DNA from: Turbatrix aceti
Taxonomy: Eukaryota; Nematoda; Chromadorea; Rhabditida; Panagrolaimidae
NCBI GenBank assembly: GCA_963969345.1
Contig: OZ017768.1
Span: forward strand, 2,024,573-2,088,572
Reading direction: 5' to 3'
Length of the DNA stretch: 64,000 nt
The position numbers and the translations under genes are program-made. Positions 44,345 to 54,830 of this stretch are shown piece after piece (positions within the stretch are counted from its first letter, which is position 1; every line of letters begins with the position of its first letter). The notes below the pieces were generated by a model. It was not told where the DNA came from, ran no database searches, and saw only the letters and a program-made list of their open reading frames with translations.

Positions 44345-45738
44345 CAGCCACTCTGTGAGCTTTTTTATTTCGGCCGACACAGTGATTTCACTTTTATAAA
44401 TGTTTCGTGCCGAAATGGTAGACACCTATGAGGAGGGTTCAAAATATTTTTATTTTTATTTTTAGAAACCGGATTCTGGAGTTACGGCTTCTTACACCGT
44501 TTGACGTCAAATTTCAAAAATGCTTTCAAAATTCTGATTTTTGGTTTACAGGGGTATCTTGCCACGAGAAATCGACTGGTGTATTCAGATTTAAAAACAG
44601 ACACCTGTCCGTTCCGGAATTATCGATTTTGTTCACTTTTTCCTCATTTTGTGGCATTTTTTGGCTCCAGCATCCGTATTGCTCCGAGGAGTAAAGAAAT
44701 GATTACGTAATATAAAAGCCCGTTTTTTTCTGCATCTGGCATACCAAACCAAAAAATGTTCCTCCAACCATAATTTAGTGAAGTTGGCCCCTTTATGGCG
44801 TCAACTCGGTCAAAAACCGTGCAAAAGCGCGCGATTTCCCTCAACGGCCAAAAAAACAAGCGCGCGCGAGCGTGCACGCGCATACAAGGAGTCATGTTCA
44901 AAAAAACACCCTAAAGCCGATTTTTGTTTTTTATGCTTACGGTCACTTGGGTGTGATCAGGCATGTCTCAAAGATTGTTTTAAGCTAATCACGCCCTTTA
45001 TTGCATAATTTTGCAATAAGTTACAGTATCTCGAAGTTTCATGTTTTTTTATCGGTTGTAGCAATGCGCAAAAATGTCGGAGAAAAAGCGCAAATAGCCT
45101 AATACATACTTTAGGACATGTTTAAGCCTACCTATTTGACCGTTAGCATAAGAAACAGAAATCGGCCTCAGGGTGTTTTTTTGAACATGACTCCTTGCAT
45201 GCGCGCGCACGCTTGTTTTTTTGGCTGTTGAGGGAAATCGCGCGCTTTTGCACGGTTTTTGACCGAGTTGACGCCATAAAGGGGCCAACTTCACTAAATT
45301 ATGGTTGGAGGAAAATTTTTTGGTTTGGTATGCCAGACGCAGAAAAAAACGGGCTTTAATATTACGTAATCATTTCTTTACTCCTCGGAGCAATACGGAT
45401 GCTGGAGCCAAAAAATGCCACAAAATGAGGAAAAAGTGAACAAAATCGATAATTCCGGAACGGACAGGTGTCTGTTTTTAAATCTGAATACACCAGTCGA
45501 TTTCTCGTGGCAAGATACCCCTGTAAACCAAAAATCAGAATTTTGGAAGCATTTTTGAAATTTGACGTCAAACGGTGTGAGAAGCCGTAACTCCAGAATC
45601 CGGCTTCTAAAAATAAAAATAAAAATATTTTGAACCCTCCTCATAGGTGTCTACCATTTCGGCACAAAACATTTATAAAAGTGAAATCACTGTGTCGGAC
45701 TCTCCACCTTGTTGATAAAAAAGCTCACAGAGTGGCTG
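44345..45738. mobile_element. TTAA-flanked 1.4-kb fold-back element
   Basis: Ends CAGCCACTCTGTGAGC / GCTCACAGAGTGGCTG with TTAA on both sides (44341-44344, 45739-45742), a piggyBac-type target. Arms of about 580 bp are near-identical inverted copies (a 69- to 88-codon frame appears in both, at 44428-44710 plus and 45362-45644 minus). Central 44950-45120 is unique. Sits in intron 1 of the pseudogene. Confidence 0.85.
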
Positions 45739-45983
45739 TTAACAATCATATTCTAACTAATTTGAATGTTTGTTTTAGACGACAATCAAAGAGTTGAGCA
45801 AGGCGATCAATTCCTTTTGATGTATTCATCAAAATTATCAAGAATTATATCACAACGGGAAGCAGATTATATCGCTAAAGTCTACATTAAAACAAATTGG
45901 TGTGAAGGACGACGACGAGATTGTGATCGTAAGTGTTTTTATTATTATCTTTGTTCATTTAGCATTACTAAGCCAAAATTATA

Positions 45984-47552
45984 AAGTGCGTTCAAAAATG
46001 ATAGGTTCACCCATAAAATTGACTTTTTTAGGAAAACGGTAAAAGCTACGATAACGGGGGTAAGCTTAATCGATTCAGCGTGCAAAGTTACACTAATTAG
46101 GCTAGTAATAAAAATAAAGCGAAACCAAATATGGTCACCAAAATATAAATTACAGTTTTTGACCGTTCAAAAATGATAGGTTCACCCTCGGTTACAATGA
46201 AATTTGTTAATTTATTGTATGCCAAAATTCTGCAAACCACGTTTTTGTACTATATATGTTAATTTTAACTAAAACAAACCTCAAAAGAACCGTTGGGCGG
46301 CTTCCTGAAAAAAAAGTATAAGAATTTTTACTAATTAAACCCCCAACATCAATAATGGCCCCCCGAGCATCGGTGATCGCCGATATTAAGTGTCTGTGAA
46401 CACAAAGTGCAATTAGAGGATGTCCCCGTAGGCTTTGGATAGTTTTCGGATTAGTTCATTCCGTTGGCCATAAAGAAAGTTCATTTTTTTGATGTTGAGT
46501 ATGAAAAAAGTTGGGATTTTATGCAGTTTGAGACCGTTTTTGACCGGGAAAAAATTTTTCTGAAGTCTTGGCGTTGATAAAACATTAGCAGAGATGCATT
46601 TCAAACTTTTTGACACAATGCGCAACCTTTGTGGCAGCCATGCTTGCTGTGCCGAAGAGATTATCATTTGTAAAAAACGGGAATTAGATGTCAAGTTCCA
46701 AAAATCAGATTTTTTGTCTATGCAACTATTAAAAATTTGTCCATTGGTGACAAAAAACTTAAATCGAATGGCTTGAACAGTTTAAAGTATTTTTGGATAG
46801 AGCGACGCAAAAAAATCGTCACATTTAAAAACAAATAATTATTTTTGGGGAAAGAATTTTACGTCTATTTTACCCCAAGCTTGGTCAATCTTTTGTTTTA
46901 AGCTGCACTCCCCCGAATGGTGTCAAAAAGTTTGGAATGCATGTCTGCTGATATTTTATCAATGCCGGGATTTCAGAAAAAATTTTTCACGGTCAAAAAC
47001 GGTCTCAGACTGCAGAAAACCCCAACTTTTTTCATACTCAACATCAAAAAAATAAATTTTGTCTATGGCTTACGAGATGCACTAATCCGAAAACTATCCA
47101 AAGCCTACGGGGACATCCTCTAATTGCACTTTGTGTTCACAGACACTTAATATCGGAGATCACCGATGCTCGGGGGGCCATTATTGATGTTGGGGGTTTA
47201 ATTAGTAAAAATTCTTATACTTTTTTTTCAGGAAGCCGCCCAACGGTTCTTTTGAGGTTTGTTTTAGTTAAAATTAACATATATAGTACAAAAACGTGGT
47301 TTGCAGAATTTTGGCATACAATAAATTAACAAATTTCATTGTAACCGAGGGTGAACCTATCATTTTTGAACGGTCAAAAACTGTAATTTATATTTTGGTG
47401 ACCATATTTGGTTTCGCTTTATTTTTATTACTAGCCTAATTAGTGTAACTTGGCACGCTGAATCGATTAAGCTTACCCCCGTTATCGTAGCTTTTACCGT
47501 TTTCCTAAAAAAGTCAATTTTATGGGTGAACCTATCATTTTTGAACGCACTT
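45984..47552. mobile_element. TA-flanked 1.57-kb fold-back element
   Basis: Ends AAGTGCGTTCAAAAATGATA / TATCATTTTTGAACGCACTT with TA at 45982-45983 and 47553-47554. Arms of about 700 bp are almost perfect inverted copies; a second copy of TTCAAAAATGATAGGTTCAC lies about 180 bp inside each end. Sits in intron 2 of the pseudogene. A diverged relative begins at 35467. Confidence 0.85.
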
Positions 47553-48620
47553 TATTAAAGGTTTTTTTATTGGATATACGTAGATCTTTTCATGGGTAAA
47601 TTTAACGATTTTTGAGATTCAAAATAGTTTTACACCATTATTAATTAGCTAAGTGAAGATTAATCTTTTTAGAAACACTCGGAGCTTTCGTGGTTGTCAC
47701 AGTATAAAAAGGCTGTTGGAATTGCAATGAAAGCAGGACCCGAAAGAATGGAAAATGCCAAAGAGGCCGTCAAGCTGCACACGCGATTACTGGAGAAAGG
47801 ATTTTTCAACGTGTACAGCAGCTTCAACGAGTTTCGCATAGAAAACCATAACAAAGTGGCCTCTTGGACTGATGAAAACACAGAACTAATGAGAGAAGCC
47901 ACTGTGAACCATTTCCGTGCCCTGCATTTCAAACGCGGAGCCGACGATGAGTCTGACTTCGTTTGTCGGTTTGAAGCTCGACCAAGAGATCTGGGAGGTT
48001 CACGAAAAAACACACTTGCTTATGTCCAACTTCATGGAGAGAAGGAAGAGACCAAGTACAACGTGAAGTAAGAATTTTCTCTAATTAGCGACAATTTAAC
48101 TATCGTGTTTAGAAGTCATCACTTCGGGTCTTCGAGTAACTCTGCAAAGGGTCAATCTCCCGATGTTAAAGAGTTTTTTTGCTACAAACTCCTTGAACTC
48201 ATCAACGTGGGACCGCATGCGCAATTCATCCTACCGAACAAATTGACTGGCAGCAGAACATCTATGTAATAATATTGAACTGTTTTTCCGATTTAAACGT
48301 TACATAAACTTCAGGTATGTCGCAACGAAATGGTGTGACAATTTTGTCCCTATTTCCCACATCGAAGAAGAATATGTTAGTGCAGATATTCTTGTGCAGA
48401 TTCTCTTGCTTGGCACTTTTCTTTTTATCGACGACTTACATTCTGATAATTGCGGTCAGTTTTTCAAAATTTGAATTTTACTGGTTAAAAAACAAATAAT
48501 TATTTTCATTTAGGTCAGTGGAAAGGCACCAAAGAGGCGGCTATCGTTGACTTTATGCCGAGAGCATACACTTCGTACACGAATGTTAAGAAGGTCTTAA
48601 ATTTTCTTTTTCTTTTTCCT

Positions 48621-49342
48621 TTGACCTTTTTACCATTTTTGAAAATTGTTGAAAATGACACATTTTCGAAGAGTTAAGACTTGTTTATGTTAAAAATAAG
48701 CCTTAAAATGGCTGAAAAACGTGAAAATTGAGGATGGGCGAAAAGGTGCGCTAGAACGGCAAAATACATATTATTTTCGTTCAAGTTTTTTTTCGTTTTC
48801 ATTACTCGGTTACAGTCATTTAACTTAATTGTATCACACAACTTTTTTATCACTGTCAGGCGTCATGCATAGGTTTGAGTTGCGTAGTTGAACAGGTATT
48901 CATTCAGGTATTTTCAACCATTCTTCTGGCCAATAATGTTATACCACCGCCCAGGTGTACCTGCCTTCCTTCCTGGTTGCGCACTGCACTCGCTGATAAA
49001 CGATAAACAGTTCAGTTTTAGTGTGAAAATGAGTTGTTTTTGCAACACCGTGTCGTGTCGTCAGTCAGGTGTGTTTAACGATTCGATTTTTTCCCATCAT
49101 TCAACTTTTTTTGTTGGATGCTTCTTTGTTATTCAATTCGTCTTTATTTCACTTATGTGTGTGTATATAGTCATCTTTCACGACAAAAAAAAAGGAAAAA
49201 AAACGAGACGGGTTTGTTTGGTGGTTATTTTTTTTCTTTTGGGTGGAGTAAATTTGAACAATGCACAAAAAAAATTAATCAAGTGTCTAAAAAAGTTTAA
49301 AAAGGACTAGGACTCGATGGCCCCGGCCCCGCGGCTACAAGG
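48621..49342. repeat. Segmental repeat, inverted half-copy C
   Basis: Reverse complement of 31431-32149 with a few substitutions and small indels. One end falls after the last pseudogene exon and the other (…CGCGGCTACAAGG, 49342) inside the coding end of the globin gene. Confidence 0.9.
48888..49310 (+). CDS. Repeat-borne ORF, 140 aa
   Basis: An open frame carried by the segmental repeat. Copies A and B encode the same protein on the minus strand but shift frame in the poly-A run after HDKKK and so end differently. Features: Cys-rich start (MSCFCNTVSCRQ from an internal Met), one membrane segment (GCFFVIQFVFISLMCVYIVI) and a basic tail. It may be a real small membrane protein or a chance frame in conserved repeat DNA. 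Confidence 0.3.
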   Translation: MNRYSFRYFQPFFWPIMLYHRPGVPAFLPGCALHSLINDKQFSFSVKMSCFCNTVSCRQSGVFNDSIFSHHSTFFVGCFFVIQFVFISLMCVYIVIFHDKKKGKKTRRVCLVVIFFLLGGVNLNNAQKKLIKCLKKFKKD

Positions 49343-51210
49343 GTTAAAAGCTGGATTCTCGGGGTACAAATCGCTCCATTTGACTCCGCCCGCCGGGAAG
49401 CAGCCGACAGTCTATCGGCGACAAAAGACGTCAAAATCATCCATGCTTTGATGGTTTCCCGATGAGATTTTCCGGGGCCAATCCAGTATGAGACAGCGGA
49501 GAAGACGGCTTCGCCGAAGGCATCCCAGTGCCGGGGACGGATGGCAAAGCCGGCATGATCGTGGCCAACTGTGTCGAGCCAAGGCCGCAGAGCTTGCTCG
49601 ATGTCGGTCAGGTTGTCGACCGCCGAGTGAATGAGGTCGACGAAGTAGCGCTCGTGTCTCGGGATGGAGGATGTATCGACGATGAAAAGCTTACTCGTAT
49701 CTGGGCACTTTGTAACCATCTGTTGATAGATTGATTTTCCAATTGTTGTTTTTGATACTCGTTGCCATGATTTTCTAAAAAAATAAAATTATATGTGAAA
49801 AAATTTGTACATGTTCGTTTATTCGCAAAAAAAAAATTGTCCCCTTTTTTAGGATTTCGTCAGAGTTGCAGCTTTTTTATTTTTTAATGCAAAAAAAAGT
49901 GCATTTGTTTTCGGCGGAAATTATTAATTATTTAACAAATCACAGAAAATTGCTTATGACGCAATAATTTTTTTTGTCATGACTGTTTCCTGGTTAACGA
50001 GTCCAAAATCTAAGTAATTCACACGCACATTTATGAATTTTGTTTCCTTTTATGATGTTTTTTTCTTTTGCAAAAAATCTCGAAAAAAACCGTGACGAAT
50101 TTTCACATAAAAAATTTTAGCATCGTTAACAAAACATGCAAGAACGGAAAAAATATGTAATATGGCAGTAAACATGCGGCTCGTTTTTGTTAGTGTTAGC
50201 TTGCAAAATGTTGTTTTTTTGTGTCCATTTTTTTCCCTTTTGTCACGACACAAAAACCTGTTTTTCTTCCATTAGCTGCATGTAACAAAAGTGCACGGAA
50301 ACGATTTCACTTTCATATCGAAATTTGTTTTTTATAAAAAAAACATTCGGAACGATTTTCTGCTAAAATAACAAATACTGAGTTTTTGAAGAAAAAAAGC
50401 TGCAAAATATTTTCTATGTTTGACAAAAAAAATCTAAAATTTACAGTAATACTTTCATATTGTTTGTTGCCATGTTTACTAAATTTTTTTAATCAACTAC
50501 AACCTGCGAGCGTGTCAATAAACTTAATTGAACACCACTGAGTGAGTACACGCAAACGCAGACCAAAGAAAGTGCGTCATATGAGTAAAAAAATTGTCAT
50601 CGACACCTTTGGAAAAAACACTGACTGTCAATAACGCAGAACTGGTGTCAAATTAATTTTTTTGAGTACAAGCAAGTATTATCAGGCAAGAAAAATGAAA
50701 CAAATTAATTGACCCTTGATCTGAGGTAAATATTTGGAAAAAAATTGTAAGGTTTTGCATACAATTTTTTTCTCAAATTTTCCGATTTTTGAGCTATATT
50801 TTGACCGCATTTCAATCGTAAAATACTTCGATGTTGTTTTGAACATAAAAAACCCACTTAATGAGATTTTGTTGCTCTGGTGTCAGAAGTGGAGCTTTTG
50901 GAGGAGCGGGAGAAGCGCTGCGGCACCTTCTCAAAGGCCTCGGTGCCAACTGATTGCGGCTTGATGACGGAGACGAATTCATCGATCTTTTCTAAAAAAA
51001 AATTTTTAATGTTGGAAAAAATTATTTTTTATTTTTTATTACCCCGGTAACTTCGAGATGATTGGTAGCCGGAGACTGAAGTTGTGACGAAGGTATACGT
51101 GGATTGGTGGATGCAATGGGCGATAGTCGACAGGGGCGAGCGGCAAGCGCGGCAGCGGTGTCCTCGGAACTGTCGTGCCGCGGAGAAGGCGAAACACTCA
51201 TGACGGTCAT
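49297..51210 (-). CDS. Nematode globin with long N-terminal extension
   Basis: Complement join of 51210-51043, 50991-50858 and 49774-49297 (phases 0 and 2) gives 259 residues. Residues 1-90 are Ser/Pro/Arg-rich and disordered. The globin fold starts LLTPEQQNLIKKSWQRV (helix A), continues IYQQMVTKCPDTSKLF and WLDTVGHDHAGFAIRPRHWD, where His174 (GHDH) is the candidate proximal (F8) haem ligand, and ends WIGPGKSHRETIKAWMILT and ADRLSAASRR. These match the large nematode glb family. Donor choice for exon 1 is GTAATA at 51042 (an in-frame GTTACC nine bases earlier is weaker). The last 14 or so codons (…LVAAGPGPSSPSPF) lie within repeat copy C, so the C-terminus was replaced or extended by the insertion. 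Confidence 0.8.
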
Positions 51211-53335
51211 TGACTCTCACCTGAGACAATTTATGTGCTGAGAATAATATAATAATGATGAAAAAAAATATGCACACGCAACGACGACCAACACCATGGC
51301 ATGGCATGCATGTTGGTGGAAAAAAAGAGGCAGAAAAGTGATAAATGAACGGCAATTAATTATATTGTTTCTACAAATTGCTCGCTGGTTGTGCAAAAAA
51401 ACACCGATACCTCAACTGACACAATTTTTTTTGCAAAATAGGGCATTTTTTGAACGTTCATCTTTGACAGAATTTTTAGAAAGTGAATTATTTGACTCAG
51501 TTTTCGATGGAAAATTCGCAGAAAAAAAGGATTCACTCTTCAAAAATTTCGAAATCAATTTTTTTTCAATTTTGTTTAACAAAATCAACATTTATTTATT
51601 TATTTAATTTGCTATGGAATTTTGAATTTTTTTACAAAAAAAATCAAATTTTGTTAGTAAAATTTACAAAAAATAAATAAAAATCGGACTTCTACATAAA
51701 ATTCCTAATATTGAAATTTGATTCACGTTCAACATTTCTCGTGCCAGAACCCAACCCTCACACCACCAGACCTGTTGATATTCATCATCAAAAATATCTA
51801 AATTTTTTATGCAACGGTTTGCATGACAAAGCCATAAACAACAAGTGTCGAAGCATGCAAGACCCTTCAAAAAAAACAGAAAAAGTGAGAGACAAAGGCT
51901 GTCATATTTACAACAAAGTTGTACATTTTACCACGAATTGTCACACGCAAGCAGCAGCCAAACCCAGAAGCCAAAAGCTGTCATCGACATCGACACCTTC
52001 TTTATGCTGATGAAGGTAACACATATATTTTCACATAAGACATGCATTATTCTGTCAGACAGGCATATTTACAGAAAATGACATCTTTTTTTTTCTTTAT
52101 TTCCGTGAAATAAAAAAATTTGTCACTCTAACATGTTTTTTTTCTGCAGAATGAGACATAAAAAACGTCATAAAATTTTTTTGGGAACACACAAACAATT
52201 GCGTCCGGGTGCATAATTTGATTAAAAATCACATTCATGAAAAATGCCGGAATTTTCTGGCAAAAAATATTTATTTATAATAAAAAAAATTGTGTATAAT
52301 ATTAAATTAATTAAATCCTAATCAATTATTTAAAATTTGCAGCTGTTGATAATTCTATCGTCATCATTGGAAAAAAAGAAGAGTAACCAATTGGCCAAAT
52401 ATGTATCCAAGGATGAACAGAAGAAAAAAAAATAGTGCGTTTTCCGGAGGATACAAAAATTCACGTCATCGGGCTATAATCTCCAATCCCCTTTTCCCCG
52501 TGGTCGCGGATGTGGTCTTCCAACTCCAACTTGTCCCCTTACAGGGTTCTTTGTCCTGACGGGTTAATCGGGTTTGCATACCCATACGGAAATTAAATAT
52601 TTAGTATTTATTTAAAAGTGTGGAAAAACAACTTGCAGAAGAAGGCGGACAAAAAACCTTGAAAGATGAAGCTCGTGGCACTGTGTACATTTTCTTCATC
52701 TTCTGCAGCCTCAGCAGCATAGTATCATCATCATCATCATTTCTCGTCATCATTCGAGACCCTATTACGCTGTTAGTAGGCTCGCAAGCAAGCGCTGGAT
52801 GTTGTTTGTTGGTGGAAGGAGTGGGAGGAGGGGAAAAGAGGGTAATGCCATCGTCTTTTTTTCATCTTCTTTTTTCTTCGATAAGTGAGTGATACTCGAA
52901 GGAAATTAATTTTTTTGTATTATACTCAAGATTTATGTATGTATTTTTTCACCCTGCTAAAATTTTTTTAAGGGTGTCACATGCCCGGGCGCGAGCACAA
53001 GTGGATGGGACAGATCGGCGTTCTGCGAAAAACTCTGAGAACATGAACATTTTTATTTTCTTCACGTGATGAACACATTTTATCACAAATATTTTAATAT
53101 TTTAATATTTTAAAAAATAATTCGCGAAGAATAAAATTTTTTAAATCCCTCACATCCAAATAAAATTATTTACAAATTACCGCAGTTAAAAGTTTCCTTC
53201 CTTCCCTTCTCCCTCCCATGAAGAAAAAAAGCGATGGCATCATTTGCAAAGTTGCAAAGTGGTTGGTTAACTGAACACTGGTCTCGAGTCTTTCTCACCA
53301 CAATTTTTTGATGCAAAAGAGGGGATAAAAAAGAA
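51211..53335. other. Mostly non-coding; one weak gene candidate inside
   Basis: AT-rich. 52450-52580 is a GC-richer block without an ORF; 52725-52740 is a CAT microsatellite. No RNA gene seen. Confidence 0.4.
51845..52435 (+). CDS. Weak two-exon candidate (3' part of an unrecognised gene)
   Basis: An open stretch ending KAVIDIDTFFMLMK with donor GTAACA at 52016 joins in phase 0 to 52343-52435 (LLIILSSSLEKKKSNQLAKY... ending in Lys run). The acceptor TTTGCAG is good. No start ATG is visible in frame and no family is recognised. Confidence 0.25.
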
Positions 53336-53343
53336 CTAAAGAC

Positions 53344-53882
53344 CAGAGTTGTTCAATTCGACAATTTTCAGTGCTCGCTCTGCTCGCGCTCTTTGAGCAA
53401 TTCACTTTTCCGTGCTCGCTCTGCTCATGCTCTTTGAGTTTCTAAAATTTTCGCGCTCGCTCCGCTCGCGCTCTTTTATTCTCAGATCCTTTGCTCTTGC
53501 TCTGCTCACGCTCGTGAGTTGAGCAGGAGCGAGCAATGAGCAAACATGGCTCACACATAAAAAAGTGAATTTTGAGCCAAAATTCAGTTCCTCACTAAAA
53601 GAAAGACCGTATACTCTTTGGAGATACCCCCAACATCGTGTTTTTGATCGAAACTACCAGTATTTTAGTATTTGTAGCACTAAATTTATAGTGAGCAGTG
53701 CTCATTTTAAAAATTTCTCTTGCTCGCTCTGCTCGCGCTCTTTGAGCAATTCAATTTTTCGTGCTCGCTCTGCTCATGCTCATTGAACACTCCAATTTTT
53801 CGCGCTCGCTCCGCTCGCGCTCGTGAGCTGAGCAGGAGCGAGCAGTGAGCAGGAGCAATTTGGTGAGCATCGAACAACTCTG
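53344..53882. mobile_element. hAT-type MITE with perfect 8-bp target duplication
   Basis: Ends CAGAGTTGTTC / GAACAACTCTG, flanked by CTAAAGAC at 53336-53343 and 53883-53890. Both halves carry repeated GCTCGCTCTGCTCGCGCTC and TTTGAGCAATTCA subterminal motifs. No transposase. The exact duplication indicates a young insertion. Confidence 0.9.
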
Positions 53883-53890
53883 CTAAAGAC

Positions 53891-54651
53891 TGACTACCAA
53901 ACCAAGTGTGACGACAACGACAACGACACCAACCAGCGTCCAAGGCAGGGCAGGGCAGGGCTTATGATGATGACGACAAAAGCAAAAAAGAGATCCATGT
54001 CATGGCATGTTGGTGACAAATTAATTGGGGAGCTTGTCACGTCATTAATAACAACTGGCTATGCGTTTGTATACATTTTTTATTGTATGACCTAAAAAAA
54101 TGCGCCAAGGAGGTGCCAAACAAAAACAAACATGTGACAAAAAAATTATTTCTACTTAATTTTTTTTGGTTCTTTGGCTGCAACAGGGATATGATATCAC
54201 AAAAGTTATAACATCTTTTCAAAAATAAGCCATCCGTAGTGAACGTGGTCATTAGAGTGCAAATAACATGTCACACACAAATTATAGTTTATTTTAACAT
54301 TTTTTTTCTGTGTAATGAAAAAAAGTTTTAACTTTAAAAAACGTGCATCTTCCTAGTGATATCATTTGCCATTGCGTGCAGCATTCAGACAGTACGCACT
54401 TGAAGTGACTGAGGAGTGCATGAATCATGATACAAAATTCATACGCAGAATATTGCGTGAAACATAAATTTTTTTAGCGCCTTACAAATCTGGGAATTGG
54501 ACTCATTGAAAATTCTTGGAAGTATTGTACAAATTTTTTTTCGAAAAAGAAAATAATTTTTTTTAAGAACTTGAAAAAAACACTACCGCGAGCATAAAAT
54601 ACTCACACCTGGTGCCACTGGCGCGTAAACAAGGTTTATTTACTTCCAAAG
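53891..54651. other. Intergenic, nothing recognised
   Basis: AT-rich with a short CAGGGCAGGG repeat at 53944-53960. No ORF with splice support. Confidence 0.4.
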
Positions 54652-54830
54652 ATGAACTTTAAAAAAATTCTTATTACCTTATTTTTCCTGGTCTTTGGAA
54701 TATTTACAAGAGAACTACACACACCTCGACGTCGTCGTAAGACTGAACTGTTGATGTCTATAATTTTATCTACTTTGCAGTTCTCGTTATAAATATCTTA
54801 TATCTCCTTGGCACAGTCACTTATACATAA
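54652..54830 (+). CDS. Candidate tiny membrane or secreted peptide gene
   Basis: Exons 54652-54736 and 54781-54830 (phase 1, GTAAGA donor, TTTGCAG acceptor, 44-bp intron) give 44 residues: hydrophobic start MNFKKILITLFFLVFGIF, a basic RRR patch, then LLVINILYLLGTVTYT. Reading through the intron instead also ends quickly. Small size makes it uncertain. Confidence 0.35.

Larger units (their letters stand above)
44255..48594 (+). pseudogene. Broken paralogue of the 33.3-kb kinase-like gene
   Basis: Exons 44255-44335, 45779-45928, 47673-48067, 48113-48265, 48315-48454 and 48514-48594+ match the intact family member exon by exon: start MEIGLLLILQDQDG, exon 2 ending KDDDEIVI (cf. NDFEEIVV), KHSELSWLSQY (cf. 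RHSQLSMWTAL), DVKEFFCYKLLELINVGP, FIDDLHSDNCG and AIVDFMP. Exon 2 has an in-frame TGA at 45818-45820. The 3' end after about 48600 is replaced by repeat copy C, so the C-terminal helical region is lost. Introns 1 and 2 are filled by palindromic elements. Exons 3-6 otherwise remain open, so decay is recent. A spliced-leader-like acceptor TTTTCAG ends at 44244. Confidence 0.75.

Noticed and set aside
45779..45985. Alternative +1 frame through pseudogene exon 2 (72 codons open)
   Set aside because: Phase does not fit the neighbouring exons, while the frame with the TGA ends in DDDEIVI like the intact paralogue.
52680..52740. Short signal-peptide-like ATG frame
   Set aside because: Stops after 18 codons in a CAT/CAG microsatellite.
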